DNA from: Petrolisthes cinctipes | Taxonomy: Eukaryota; Arthropoda; Malacostraca; Decapoda; Porcellanidae | Direction: 5' to 3' | Length of the DNA: 64,000 bases | Assembly (NCBI GenBank): GCA_033782935.1 | Contig: JAWQEG010000477.1 | Location: 620,001 to 684,000 of the forward strand | Shown here: piece by piece, positions 33,655 to 46,740 of the stretch | Layout of the letters: the number at the start of each line of letters is the position of its first letter | Numbering within the stretch: position 1 is the first letter of the stretch | Notes under the pieces: model-generated | Databases searched by the model: none | What the model was told of the DNA's origin: nothing | The model's input: only the letters and a program-made list of their open reading frames with translations | Made by a program: the position numbers and the translations under genes

Positions 33655-34831
33655 GTACAGATTGCTTCTGGGACCCCAAAATATTGAATTTTCGGGTGTT
33701 TTGAGCCTGAATTTGAGATATAAACGGGTACAGAAGATACATGCACATATTGACTTTGGGCATATAAAATATCGATTTTCAGTATGTTTTGAGCATGTAT
33801 TTTGAAAATACTCTAACACGGAGTAGGCATGTACAGATCGCTTCTGCGACCCCTAAATATCGAATTTTCGGGTGTTTTGGGACTGAATTTGAGATATCGA
33901 CTTTTTGGCACCTAAAAGATCGATTTTTAGCATGTTTTTAGCCTATATTTTGAAAATATTCTAGCACTGAGTAGGCATGTACAGATTGCTTCTGGGACCC
34001 CAAAATATTGAATTTTCAGTTGTTTTGAGCCTGAATTTGAGATATAAACGGGTACAGAAGATACATGCACATATTGACTTTGGGCATCTAAAATATCGAT
34101 TTTCAGCATGTTTTGGGCCTGTATTTTGAAAATACTCTAACACTGAGTAGGCATGTACAGATTGCTTCTGGGACCCCAAAATATTGAATTTTCGGGTGTT
34201 TTGAGCCTGAATTTGAGATATAAACGGGTACTGAAGATGCATGCACATATCGACTTTTGTGCACCTAAAAGATCGATTTTCAGTATGTTTTGAGCATGTA
34301 TTTTGAAAATACTCTAACACGGAGTAGGCATGTACAGATCGCTTCTGGAACTCCTAAATATCGAATTTTCGGGTGTTTTGGGACTGAATTTGAGATATCG
34401 ACTTTTTGGCACCTAAAAGATCGATTTTTAGCATGTTTTTATTCTATATTTTGAAAATATTCTAGCACTAAGTAGGCATGTACAGATTGCTTCTGGGACC
34501 CCAAAATATTGAATTTTCGGGGGTTTTGAGCCTGAATTTGAGATATAAACGTTTACAGAAGATACATGCACATATTGACTTTGGGCACCAAAAATATCGA
34601 TTTTCAGCATGTTTTGGGCGTGACTTTTAAAAATACTCTAACACGGAGTAGGCATGTACAGATCGCTTCTGGGACCCCAAAATATTGAATTTTCGGGTGT
34701 TTTGAGCCTGAATTTGAGATATAAACGGGTACAGAAGATACATGCACATATTGACTTTGGGCATCTAAAATATCGATTTTCAGCATGTTTTGGGCCAGTA
34801 TTTTGAAAATACTCTAACACTGAATAAGCAT

Positions 34832-34918
34832 GTACAGATTGCTTTGGGCACCAAAAATATCGGTTTTCAGCATGTTTTGGGCCTAAATTTTGAAAATACT
34901 CTAACACGGAGTAGGCAT
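34832..34918 (+). repeat. Solitary 87-bp half-unit
   Basis: The sequence passes from gtacagattgctt straight into tgggcaccaaaaatatcgg, then a normal L1a tail. That removes 89 bp, one half-unit, by joining the start of H1 (attgcttctggg) to the matching place in H2 (attgactttggg). It is the only free half-unit I noticed. It shows that the two halves of a monomer are similar enough to recombine, and it independently supports the ~88-bp ancestral period. Confidence 0.85.
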
Positions 34919-35993
34919 GTACAGATCGCTTCTGGGACCCCAAAATATCGAATTTTCGGGTGTTTAGGGCCAGAATTTGAGATATAAACGGGTACAGAAG
35001 ATGCATGCACATATCGACTTTAGGCACCTAAAAGATCGATTTTCAGTATGTTTTTGGCCTGTATTTTGAAAATACTCTAACACGGAGTAGGCATGTACAG
35101 ATACCTTCTGGGACCTCTAAATATCGAATTTTCGGGTGTTTTGGGACTGAATTTGAGATATCGATTTTTTGGCACCTAAAATGTCGATTTTTAGCATGTT
35201 TTTAGCCTATATTTTGAAAATATTCTAGCACTGTGTAGGCATGTACAGATTTCTTCTGGGACCCCAAAATATTGAATTTTCGGGTGTTTTGAGCCTGAAT
35301 TTGAGATATAAACGGGTACAGAAGATACATGCACATATTGACTTTGGGCATCTAAAATATCGATTTTCAGCATGTTTTGGGCCAGTATTTTGAAAATACT
35401 CTAACACTGAATAAGCATGTACAGATTGCTTCTGGGACCCCAAAATATTGAATTTTCGGGTGTTTTGAGCCTGAATTTGAGATATAAACGGGTACTGAAG
35501 ATGCATGCACATATCGACTTTTGTGCACCTAAAAGATCGATTTTCAGTATGTTTTGAGCATGTATTTTGAAAATACTCTAACACTGAGTAGGCATGTACA
35601 GATTGCTTCTGGGACCCCAAAATATTGAATTTTCGGGTGTTTTGAGCCTGAATTTTAGATATAAACGGGTACTGAAGATGCATGCACATATCGACGTTTG
35701 TGCACCTAAAAGATCGATTTTCAGTATGTTTTGAGCATGTATTTTGAAAATACTCTAACACGGAGTAGACATCTACAGATCGCTTCTGGGACCCCTAAAT
35801 ATCGAATTTTCCGGTGTTTTGGGACTGAATTTGAGATATCGACTTTTTGGAACCTAAAAGATCGATTTTTAGCATGTTTTTAGCCTATATTTTGAAAATA
35901 TTCTAGCACTGTACAGATTGCTTCTGGGACCCCGAAATATTGAATTTTCGGGTGTTTTGAGCCTGAATTTGAGATATAAACGGGTACAGAAGA

Positions 35994-36011
35994 TACATGC
36001 ACTTTGGGCAC
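35994..36011 (+). other. 8-bp internal deletion shared by B copies
   Basis: The L1a monomer at 35911 reads gatacatgcactttggg, lacking catattga. The same deletion is found near 44087 in B' but not near 47395 in the related diverged copy, so it arose after that copy split from the A/B module and before B was duplicated. Confidence 0.82.
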
Positions 36012-39000
36012 CAAAAATATCGATTTTCAGTATGTTTTGGGCCTGAATTTTGAAAATACTCTAACACGGAGTAGGCATGTACAGATCGCTTCTGGGACCC
36101 CAAAATATCGAATTTTCGGGTGTTTAGGGCCAGAATTTGAGATATAAACGGATACAGAAGATGCATGCACATATCGACTTTTGGGCACCTAAAAGATCGA
36201 TTTTCAGTATGTTTTTGGCCTGTATTTTGAAAATACTCTAACACGGAGTACAGATCGCTTCTGGGACCCCTAAATATCGATTTTTCGGGTGTTTTGGGAC
36301 TGAATTTGAGATATCGACTTTTTGGCACCTAAAAGATCGATTTTTAGCATGTTTTTAGCCTATATTTTGAAAATATTCTAGCACTGAGTAGGCATGTACA
36401 GATTGCTTCTGGGACCCCAAAATATTGAATTTTCGGGTGTTTTGAGCCTGAATTTGAGATATAAACGGGTACAGAAGATACATGCACATATTGACTTTGG
36501 GCACCAAAAATATCGATTTTCAGCATGTTTTGGGTCTGAATTTTGAAAATACTCTTAACACGGAGTATGCATGTACAGATCGCTTCTGGGACCCAAAAAT
36601 ATCGAATTTTCGGGTGTTTAGGGCCAGAATTTGAGATATAAACGGGTACAGAAGATGCATGCACATATCGACTTTTGGGCACCTAAAAGATCGATTTTCA
36701 GTATGTTTTTGGCCTGTATTTTGAAAATACTCTAACACGGAGTAGGCATGTACTGATACCATCTGGGACCTCTAAATATCGAATTTTCGGGTGTTTTGGG
36801 ACTGAATTTGAGATATCGATTTTTTGGCACCTAAAATGTCGATTTTTAGCATGTTTTTAGCCTATATTTTGAAAATATTCTAGCACTGTGTAGGCATGTA
36901 CAGATTGCTTCTGGGACCCCAAAATATTGAATTTTCGGGTGTTTTGAGCCTGAATTTGAGATATAAACGGGTACTGAAGATGCATGCACATATCGACTTT
37001 TGTGCACCTAAAAGATCGATTTTCAGTATGTTTTAAGCATGTATTTTGAAAATACTCTAACAAGGAGTAGGCATGTACAGATCGCTTCTGGGACCCCTAA
37101 ATATCGAATTTTCGGGTGTTTTGGGACTGAATTTGAGATATCGACTTTTTGGCACCTAAAAGATCGATTTTTAGCATGTTTTTAGCCTATATTTTGAAAA
37201 TATTCTAGCACTGTACAGATTGCTTCTGGGACCCCAAAATATTGAATTTTCGGGTGTTTTGAGCCTGAATTTGAGATATAAACGGGTACAGAAGATACAT
37301 GCACATATTGACTTTGGGCACCAAAAATATCGATTTTCAGCATGTTTTGGGCCTGAATTTTGAAAATACTCTAACACGGAGTAGGCATGTACAGATCGCT
37401 TCTGGGACCCCAAAATATCGAATTTTCGGGTGTTTAGGGTCAGAATTTGAGATATAAACGGGTACAGAAGATGCATGCACATATCGACTTTTGGGCACCT
37501 AAAAGCTCGATTTTCAGTATGTTTTTGGCCTGTATTTTGAAAATACTCTAACACGGAGTAGGCATGTACAGATACCTTCTGGGACCTCAAAATATCGAAT
37601 TTTCGGGTGTTTTGGGACTGAATTTGAGATATCGATTTTTTGGCACCTAAAATGTCGATTTTTAGCATGTTTTTAGCCTATATTTTGAAAATATTCTAGC
37701 ACTGTGTAGGCATGTACAGATTGCATCTGGGACCCCAAAATATTGAATTTTCGGGTGTTTTGAGCCTGAATTTGAGATATAAACGGGTACAGAAGATACA
37801 TGCACATATCGACTTTTGTGCACCTAAAAGATCGATTTTCAGTATGTTTTGAGCATGTATTTTGAAAATATTCTAGCACTGAGTAGGCATGTACGGATTG
37901 CTTCTGGGACCCCAAAATATTGAATTTTCGGGTGTTTTGAGCCTGAATTTGAGATATAAACGGGTACAGAAGATACATGCACATATTGACTTTGGGCACC
38001 AAAAATATCGATTTTTAGCATGTTTTGGGCCTGAACTTTGAAAATACTCTAACACGGAGTAGGCATGTACAGATCGCTTCTGGGACCCCAAAATATCGAA
38101 TTTTCGGGTGCTTAGGGCCAGAATTTGAGATATAAACGGGTATAGAAAATGCATGAACATATCGACTTTTGGGCACCTAAAAGATCGATTTTCAGTATGT
38201 TTTTGGCCTGTATTTTGAAAATACTCTAACATGGAGTAAGCATGTACAGATACCTTCTGGGACCTCTAAATATCGAATATTCGGGTGTTTTGGGACTGAA
38301 TTTGAGATATCGATTTTTTGGCACCTAAAATGTCGATTTTTAGCATGTTTTTAGCCTATATTTTGAAAATATTCTAGCACTGTGTAGGCATGTACAGATT
38401 GCTTCTGGGACCCCAAAATATTGAATTTTCGGGTGTTTTGAGCCTGAATTTGAGATATAAACGGGTACAGAAGATACATGCACATATTGACTTTGGGCAT
38501 CTAAAATATCGATTTTCAGTATGTTTTGAGCATGTATTTTGAAAATACTCTAACACGGAGTAGGCATGTACAGATCGCTTCTGGGACCCCTAAATATCGA
38601 ATTTTCGGGTGTTTTGGGACTGAATTTGAGATATCGACTTTTTGGCACCTAAAAGATCGATTTTTAGCATGTTTTTAGCCTATATTTTGAAAATATTCTA
38701 GCACTGAGTAGGCATGTACAGATTGCTTCTGGGACCCCAAAATATTGAATTTTCAGGTGTTTTAAGCCTGAATTTGAGATATAAATGGGTACAGAAGATA
38801 CATGCACATATTGACTTTGGGCATCTAAAATATCGATTTTCAGCATGTTTTGGGCCTGTATTTTGAAAATACTCTAACACTGAGTAGGCATGTACAGATT
38901 GCTTCTGGGACCCCAAAATATTGAATTTTCGGGTGTTTTGAGCCTGAATTTGAGATATAAACGGGTACTGAAGATGCATGCACATATCGACTTTTGTGCA

Positions 39001-39216
39001 CCTAAAAGATCGATTTTCAGTATGTTTTGAGCATGTATTTTGCAAATACTCTAACACGGAGTAGGCATGTACAGATCGCTTCTGGGACCCCTAAATATCG
39101 AATTTTCGGGTGTTTTGGGACTGAATTTGAGATATCGACTTTTTGGCACCTAAAAGATCGATTTTTAGCATGTTTTTAGCCTTTTTTTTGAAAATATTCT
39201 AGCACTGAGTAGGCAT

Positions 39217-40864
39217 GTACAAATTGCTTCTGGGACCCCAAAATATTGAATTTTCGGGTGTTTTGAGCCTGAATTTGAGATATAAACGGGTACAGAAGAT
39301 ACATGCACATATTGACTTTGGGCGCCAAAAATATCGATTTTCAGCATGTTTTGGGCCTGAATTTTGAAAATACTCTAACACGGAGTAGGCATGTACAGAT
39401 CGCTTCTGGGACCCCAAAATATCGAATTTTCGGGTGTTTAGGGCCAGAATTTGAGATATAAACGGGTACAGAAGATGCATGCAGATATCGACTTTTGGGC
39501 ACCTAAAAGATCGATTTTCAGTATGTTTTTGGCCTGTATTTTGAAAATACTCTAACACGGAGTAGGCATGTACAGATCGCTTCTTGGACCCCTAAATATC
39601 GAATTTTCGGGTGTTTTGGGACTGAATTTGAGATATCGACTTTTTGGCACTTAAAAGATCGATTTTTAGCATGTTTTTAGCCTATATTTTGAAAATATTC
39701 TAGCACTGTACAGATTGCTTCTGGGACCCCAAAATATTGAATTTTCGGGTGTTTTGAGCCTGAATTTGAGATATAAACGGGTACAGAAGATACATGCACA
39801 TATCGACTTTTGTGCACCTAAAAGATCGATTTTCAGTATGTTTTGAGCATGTATTTTGAAAATACTCTAACACGGAGTAGGCATGTACAGATCGCTTCTG
39901 GGACCCCTAAATATCGAATTTTCGGGTGTTTTGGGACTGAATTTGAGATATCGACTTTTTGGCACCTAAAAGATCGATTTTTAGCATGTTTTTAGCCTAT
40001 ATTTTGAAAATATTCTAGCACTGAGTAGGCATGTACAGATTGCTTCTGGGACCCCAAAATATTGAATTTTCGGGTGTTTTGAGTCTGAATATGAGATATA
40101 AACGGGTACAGAAGATACATGCACATATTGACTTTGGGCATCTAAAATATCGATTTTCAGCATGTTTTGGGCCTGTATTTTGAAAATACTCTAACACGGA
40201 GTAGGCATGTACAGATCGCTTCTGGGACCCCTAAATATCGAATTTTCGGGTGTTTTGGGACTGAATTTGAGATATCGACTTTTTGGCTCCTAAAAGATCG
40301 ATTTTCAGCATGTTTTTAGCCTATATTTTGAAAATATTCTAGCACTGAGTAGGCATGTACAGATTGCTTCTGGGACCCCAAAATATTGAATTTTCGGGTG
40401 TTTTGAGCCTGAATTTGAGATATAAACGGGTACAGAAGATACATGCACATATTGACTTTGGGCACCAAAAATATCGATTTTCTGCATTTTTTGGGCCTAA
40501 ATTTTGAAAATACTCTAACACGGAGTACGGAGTAGGCATGTACAGATCACTTCTGGGACCCCAAAATATCGAATTTTCGGGTGTTTAGGGCCAGAATTTG
40601 AGATATAAACGGGTACAGAAGATGCATGCACATATCGACTTTTGGGCACCTAAAAGATCGATTTTCAGTATGTTTTTGGCCTGTATTTTGAAAATACTCT
40701 AACACGGAGTAAGAATGTACAGATACCTTCTGGGACCTCTAAATATCGAATTTTCGGGTGTTTTGGGACTGAATTTGAGATATCGATTTTTTGGCACCTA
40801 AAATGTCGATTTTTAGCATGTTTTTAGCCTATATTTTGAAAATATTCTAGCACTGAGTAGGCAT
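39217..40864. repeat. Module A, copy 2 (1,648 bp)
   Basis: Repeats 32007-33654 at +7,210 with the same tags. It directly abuts copy 3. Differences include acaaattgc near 39230, gagtctg near 40083 and gtaagaatg near 40710; it has cttttt where copies 1 and 3 have cttttagg, and aaaatattc where they have aaaattttc. Confidence 0.93.
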
Positions 40865-42512
40865 GTACAGATTGCTTCTGGGACCCCAAAATATTGAATT
40901 TTCGGGTATTTTGAGCCTGAATTTGAGATATAAACGGGTACAGAAGATACATGCACATATTGACTTTGGGCGCCAAAAATATCGATTTTCAGCATGTTTT
41001 GGGCCTGAATTTTGAAAATACTCTAACACGGAGTAGGCATGTACAGATCGCTTCTGGGACCCCAAAATATCGAATTTTCGGGTGTTTAGGGCCAGAATTT
41101 GAGATATAAACGGGTACAGAAGATGCATGCAGATATCGACTTTTGGGCACCTAAAAGATCGATTTTCAGTATGTTTTTGGCCTGTATTTTGAAAATACTC
41201 TAACACGGAGTAGGCATGTACAGATCGCTTCTTGGACCCCTAAATATCGAATTTTCGGGTGTTTTGGGACTGAATTTGAGATATCGACTTTTAGGCACTT
41301 AAAAGATCGATTTTTAGCATGTTTTTAGCCTATATTTTGAAAATTTTCTAGCACTGTACAGATTGCTTCTGGGACCCCAAAATATTGAATTTTCGGGTGT
41401 TTTGAGCCTGAATTTGAGATATAAACGGGTACAGAAGATACATGCACATATCGACTTTTGTGCACCTAAATGATCGATTTTCAGTATGTTTTGAGCATGT
41501 ATTTTGAAAATACTCTAACACGGAGTAGGCATGTACAGATCGCTTCTGGGACCCCTAAATATCGAATTTTCGGGTGTTTTGGGACTGAATTTGAGATATC
41601 GACTTTTTGGCACCTAAAAGATCGATTTTTAGCATGTTTTTAGCCTATATTTTGAAAATATTCTAGCACTGAGTAGGCATGTACAGATTGCTTCTGGGAC
41701 CCCAAAATATTGAATTTTCGGGTGTTTTGAGCCTGAATATGAGATATAAACGGGTACAGAAGATACATGCACATATTGACTTTGGGCATCTAAAATATCG
41801 ATTTTCAGCATGTTTTGGGCCTGTATTTTGAAAATACTCTAACACGGAGTAGGCATGTACAGATCGCTTCTGGGACCCCTAAATATCGAATTTTCGGGTG
41901 TTTTGGGACTGAATTTGAGATATCGACTTTTTGGCTCCTAAAAGATCGATTTTCAGCATGTTTTTAGCCTATATTTTGAAAATATTCTAGCACTGAGTAG
42001 GCATGTACAGATTGCTTCTGGGACCCCAAAATATTGAATTTTCGGGTGTTTTGAGCCTGAATTTGAAATATAAACGGGTACAGAAGATACATGGACATAT
42101 TGACTTTGGGCACCAAAAATATCGATTTTCTGCATTTTTTGGGCCTAAATTTTGAAAATACTCTAACACGGAGTACGGAGTAGGCATGTACAGATCACTT
42201 CTGGGACCCCAAAATATCGAATTTTCGGGTGTTTAGGGCCAGAATTTGAGATATAAACGGGTACAGAAGATGCATGCACATATCGACTTTTGGGCACCTA
42301 AAAGATCGATTTTCAGTATGTTTTTGGCCTGTATTTTGAAAATACTCTAACACGGAGTAAGCATGTACAGATACCTTCTGGGACCTCTAAATATCGAATT
42401 TTCGGGTGTTTTGGGACTGAATTTGAGATATCGATTTTTTGGCACCTAAAATGTCGATTTTTAGCATGTTTTTAGCCTATATTTTGAAAATATTCTAGCA
42501 CTGAGTAGGCAT
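40865..42512. repeat. Module A, copy 3 (1,648 bp)
   Basis: Repeats copy 2 at +1,648 and copy 1 at +8,858. It shares cttttaggcactt, aaaattttctag and gaatttgaaatat with copy 1 but not with copy 2, so copy 3 is closer to copy 1. That fits duplication of a whole A+B stretch with copy 2 modified separately. It is followed by B' just as copy 1 is followed by B. Confidence 0.92.
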
Positions 42513-45500
42513 GTACAGATTGCTTCTGGGACCCCAAAATATTGAATTTTCGGGTGTTTTGAGCCTGAATTTGAGATATAAACGGGTACAGAAGATACAT
42601 GCACATATTGACTTTGGGCATATAAAATATCGATTTTCAGTATGTTTTGAGCATGTATTTTGAAAATACTCTAACACGGAGTAGGCATGTACAGATCGCT
42701 TCTGGGACCCCTAAATATCGAATTTTCGGGTGTTTTGGGACTGAATTTGAGATATCGACTTTTTGGCACCTAAAAGATCGATTTTTAGCATGTTTTTAGC
42801 CTATATTTTGAAAATATTCTAGCACTGAGTAGGCATGTACAGATTGCTTCTGGGACCCCAAAATATTGAATTTTCAGGTGTTTTGAGCCTGAATTTGAGA
42901 TATAAACGGGTACAGAAGATACATGCACATATTGACTTTGGGCACCAAAAATATCGGTTTTCAGCATGTTTTGGGCCTAAATTTTGAAAATACTCTAACA
43001 CGGAGTAGGCATGTACAGATCGCTTCTGGGACCCCAAAATATCGAATTTTCGGGTGTTTAGGGCCAGAATTTGAGATATAAACGGGTACAGAAGATGCAT
43101 GCACATATCGACTTTAGGCACCTAAAAGATCGATTTTCAGTATGTTTTTGGCTGTATTTTGAAAATACTCTAACACGGAGTAGGCATGTACAGATACCTT
43201 CTGGGACCTCTAAATATCGAATTTTCGGGTGTTTTGGGACTGAATTTGAGATATCGATTTTTTGGCACCTAAAATGTCGATTTTTAGCATGTTTTTAGCC
43301 TATATTTTGAAAATATTCTAGCACTGTGTAGGCATGTACAGATTTCTTCTGGGACCCCAAAATATTGAATTTTCGGGTGTTTTGAGCCTGAATTTGAGAT
43401 ATAAACGGGTACAGAAGATACATGCACATATTGACTTTGGGCATCTAAAATATCGATTTTCAGCATGTTTTGGGCCAGTATTTTGAAAATACTCTAACAC
43501 TGAATAAGCATGTACAGATTGCTTCTGGGACCCCAAAATATTGAATTTTCGGGTGTTTTGAGCCTGAATTTGAGATATAAACGGGTACTGAAGATGCATG
43601 CACATATCGACTTTTGTGCACCTAAAAGATCGATTTTCAGTATGTTTTGAGCATGTATTTTGAAAATACTCTAACACTGAGTAGGCATGTACAGATTGCT
43701 TCTGGGACCCCAAAATATTGAATTTTCGGGTGTTTTGAGCCTGAATTTTAGATATAAACGGGTACTGAAGATGCATGCACATATCGACTTTTGTGCACCT
43801 AAAAGATCGATTTTCAGTATGTTTTGAGCATGTATTTTGAAAATACTCTAACACGGAGTAGACATCTACAGATCGCTTCTGGGACCCCTAAATATCGAAT
43901 TTTCCGGTGTTTTGGGACTGAATTTGAGATATCGACTTTTTGGAACCTAAAAGATCGATTTTTAGCATGTTTTTAGCCTATATTTTGAAAATATTCTAGC
44001 ACTGTACAGATTGCTTCTGGGACCCCGAAATATTGAATTTTCGGGTGTTTTGAGCCTGAATTTGAGATATAAACGGGTACAGAAGATACATGCACTTTGG
44101 GCACCAAAAATATCGATTTTCAGTATGTTTTGGGCCTGAATTTTGAAAATACTCTAACACGGAGTAGGCATGTACAGATCGCTTCTGGGACCCCAAAATA
44201 TCGAATTTTCGGGTGTTTAGGGCCAGAATTTGAGATATAAACGGATACAGAAGATGCATGCACATATCGACTTTTGGGCACCTAAAAGATTGATTTTCAG
44301 TATGTTTTTGGCCTGTATTTTGAAAATACTCTAACACGGAGTACAGATCGCTTCTGGGACCCCTAAATATCGATTTTTCGGGTGTTTTGGGACTGAATTT
44401 GAGATATCGACTTTTTGGCACCTAAAAGATCGATTTTTAGCATGTTTTTAGCCTATATTTTGAAAATATTCTAGCACTGAGTAGGCATGTACAGATTGCT
44501 TCTGGGACCCCAAAATATTGAATTTTCGGGTGTTTTGAGCCTGAATTTGAGATATAAACGGGTACAGAAGATACATGCACATATTGACTTTGGGCACCAA
44601 AAATATCGATTTTCAGCATGTTTTGGGCCTGAATTTTGAAAATACTCTTAACACGGAGTATGCATGTACAGATCGCTTCTGGGACCAAAAAATATCGAAT
44701 TTTCGGGTGTTTAGGGCCAGAATTTGAGATATAAACGGGTACAGAAGATGCATGCACATATCGACTTTTGGGCACCTAAAAGATCGATTTTCAGTATGTT
44801 TTTGGCCTGTATTTTGAAAATACTCTAACACGGAGTAGGCATGTACTGATACCATCTGGGACCTCTAAATATCGAATTTTCGGGTGTTTTGGGACTGAAT
44901 TTGAGATATCGATTTTTTGGCACCTAAAATGTCGATTTTTAGCATGTTTTTAGCCTATATTTTGAAAATATTCTACCACTGTGTAGGCATGTACAGATTG
45001 CTTCTGGGACCCCAAAATATTGAATTTTCGGGTGTTTTGAGCCTGAATTTGAGATATAAACGGGTACTGAAGATGCATGCACATATCGACTTTTGTGCAC
45101 CTAAAAGATCGATTTTCAGTATGTCTTAAGCATGTATTTTGAAAATACTCTAACAAGGAGTAGGCATGTACAGAACGCTTCTGGGACCCCTAAATATCGA
45201 ATTTTCGGGTGTTTTGGGACTGAATTTGAGATATCGACTTTTTGGCACCTAAAATGTCGATTTTTAGCATGTTTTTAGCCTATATTTTGAAAATATTCTA
45301 GCACTGTGTAGGCATGTACAGATTGCATCTGGGACCCCAAAATATTGAATTTTCGGGTGTTTTGAGCCTGAATTTGAGATATAAACGGGTACAGAAGATA
45401 CATGCACATATCGACTTTTGTGCACCTAAAAGATCGATTTTCAGTATGTTTTGAGCATGTATTTTGAAAATATTCTAGCACTGAGTAGGCATGTACAGAT

Positions 45501-46740
45501 TGCTTCTGGGACCCCAAAATATTGAATTTTCGGGTGTTTTGAGCCTGAATTTGAGATATAAACGGGTACAGAAGATACATGCACATATTGACTTTGGGCA
45601 CCAAAAATATCGATTTTTAGCATGTTTTGGGCCTGAACTTTGAAAATACTCTAACACGGAGTAGGCATGTACAGATCGCTTCTGGGACCCCAAAATATCG
45701 AATTTTCGGGTGTTTTGGGCCAGAATTTGAGATATAAACGGGTATAGAAGATGCATGAACATATCGACTTTTGGGCACCTAAAAGATCGATTTTCAGTAT
45801 GTTTTTGGCCTGTATTTTGAAAATACTCTAACATGGAGTAAGCATGTACAGATACCTTCTGGGACCTCTAAATATCGAATATTCGGGTGTTTTGGGACTG
45901 AATTTGAGATATCGATTTTTTGGCACCTAAAATGTCGATTTTTAGCATGTTTTTAGCCTATATTTTGAAAATATTCTAGCACTGTGTAGGCATGTACAAA
46001 TTGCTTCTGGGACCCCAAAATATTGAATTTTCGGGTGTTTTGAGCCTGAATTTGAGATATAAACGGGTACAGAAGATACATGCACATATTGACTTTGGGC
46101 ATCTAAAATATCGATTTTCAGTATGTTTTGAGCATGTATTTTGAAAATACTCTAACACGGAGTAGGCATGTACAGATCGCTTCTGGGACCCCTAAATATC
46201 GAATTTTCGGGTGTTTTGGGACTGAATTTGAGATATCGACTTTTTGACACCTAAAAGATCGATTTTTAGCATGTTTTTAGCCTATATTTTGAAAATATTC
46301 TAACACTGAGTAGGCATGTACAGATTGCTTCTGGGACCCCAAAATATTGAATTTTCAGGTGTTTTAAGCCTGAATTTGAGATATAAACGGGTACAGAAGA
46401 TACATGCACATATTGACTTTGGGCATCTAAAATATCGATTTTCAGCATGTTTTGGGCCTGTATTTTGAAAATACTCTAACACTGAGTAGGCATGTACAGA
46501 TTGCTTCTGGGACCCCAAAATATTGAATTTTCGGGTGTTTTGAGCCTGAATTTGAGATATAAACGGGTACTGAAGATGCATGCACATATCGACTTTTGTG
46601 CACCTAAAAGATCGATTTTCAGTATGTTTTGAGCATGTATTTTGAAAATACTCTAACACGGAGTAGGCATGTACAGATCGCTTCTGGGACCCCTAAATAT
46701 CGAATTTTCGGGTGTTTTGGGACTGAATTTGAGATATCGA
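42513..46740. repeat. Module B', copy 2 of B (about 4.2 kb)
   Basis: Follows A copy 3. Relative to B it lacks about 765 bp (offset 8,858 becomes 8,093 between about 42.85 and 42.94 kb) and one 491-bp trimer (8,093 becomes 7,602 near 45.25 kb). Homology ends near 46740, where B continues as S-c and this copy switches to S-t. Copy-specific changes include gggaccaaaaaat near 44683 and atgtcttaag near 45121. Confidence 0.88.
45168..45315 (+). repeat. Chimeric S monomer marking a 491-bp deletion
   Basis: The head is S-c (gacccctaaat, gactttttggcacctaaaa), the tail S-t (tgtcgatttttagc, cactgtgtagg). In module B these two parts belong to different S monomers, at 37075 and 37566, one 491-bp trimer (138 + 176 + 177) apart. 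The exchange point lies in the shared ggcacctaaaa block. This is a clear product of unequal exchange in register between trimers. Confidence 0.9.

Larger units (their letters stand above)
33655..39216. repeat. Module B, copy 1 (about 5.6 kb)
   Basis: Follows module A and precedes the second A. Linked private tags are ggcatataaaat (33.76 kb), cggttttcag (34.86), agatttcttc (35.25), gtagacatctac (35.77), ttttccggtg (35.81), accccgaaatatt (35.93), gatacatgcactttggg (35.99), cggatacag (36.15), gagtacagatcg (36.25), ctcttaacacggagtatgc (36.55), gtactgataccatc (36.75), gattgcatctgg (37.71), gggcctgaacttt (38.03) and aatattcggg (38.28). All recur in B' at +8,858, +8,093 or +7,602, the offset stepping down at two deletions. 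Copy-specific changes here include gggtctg near 36533 and cgacgtttg near 35693. Confidence 0.9.
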
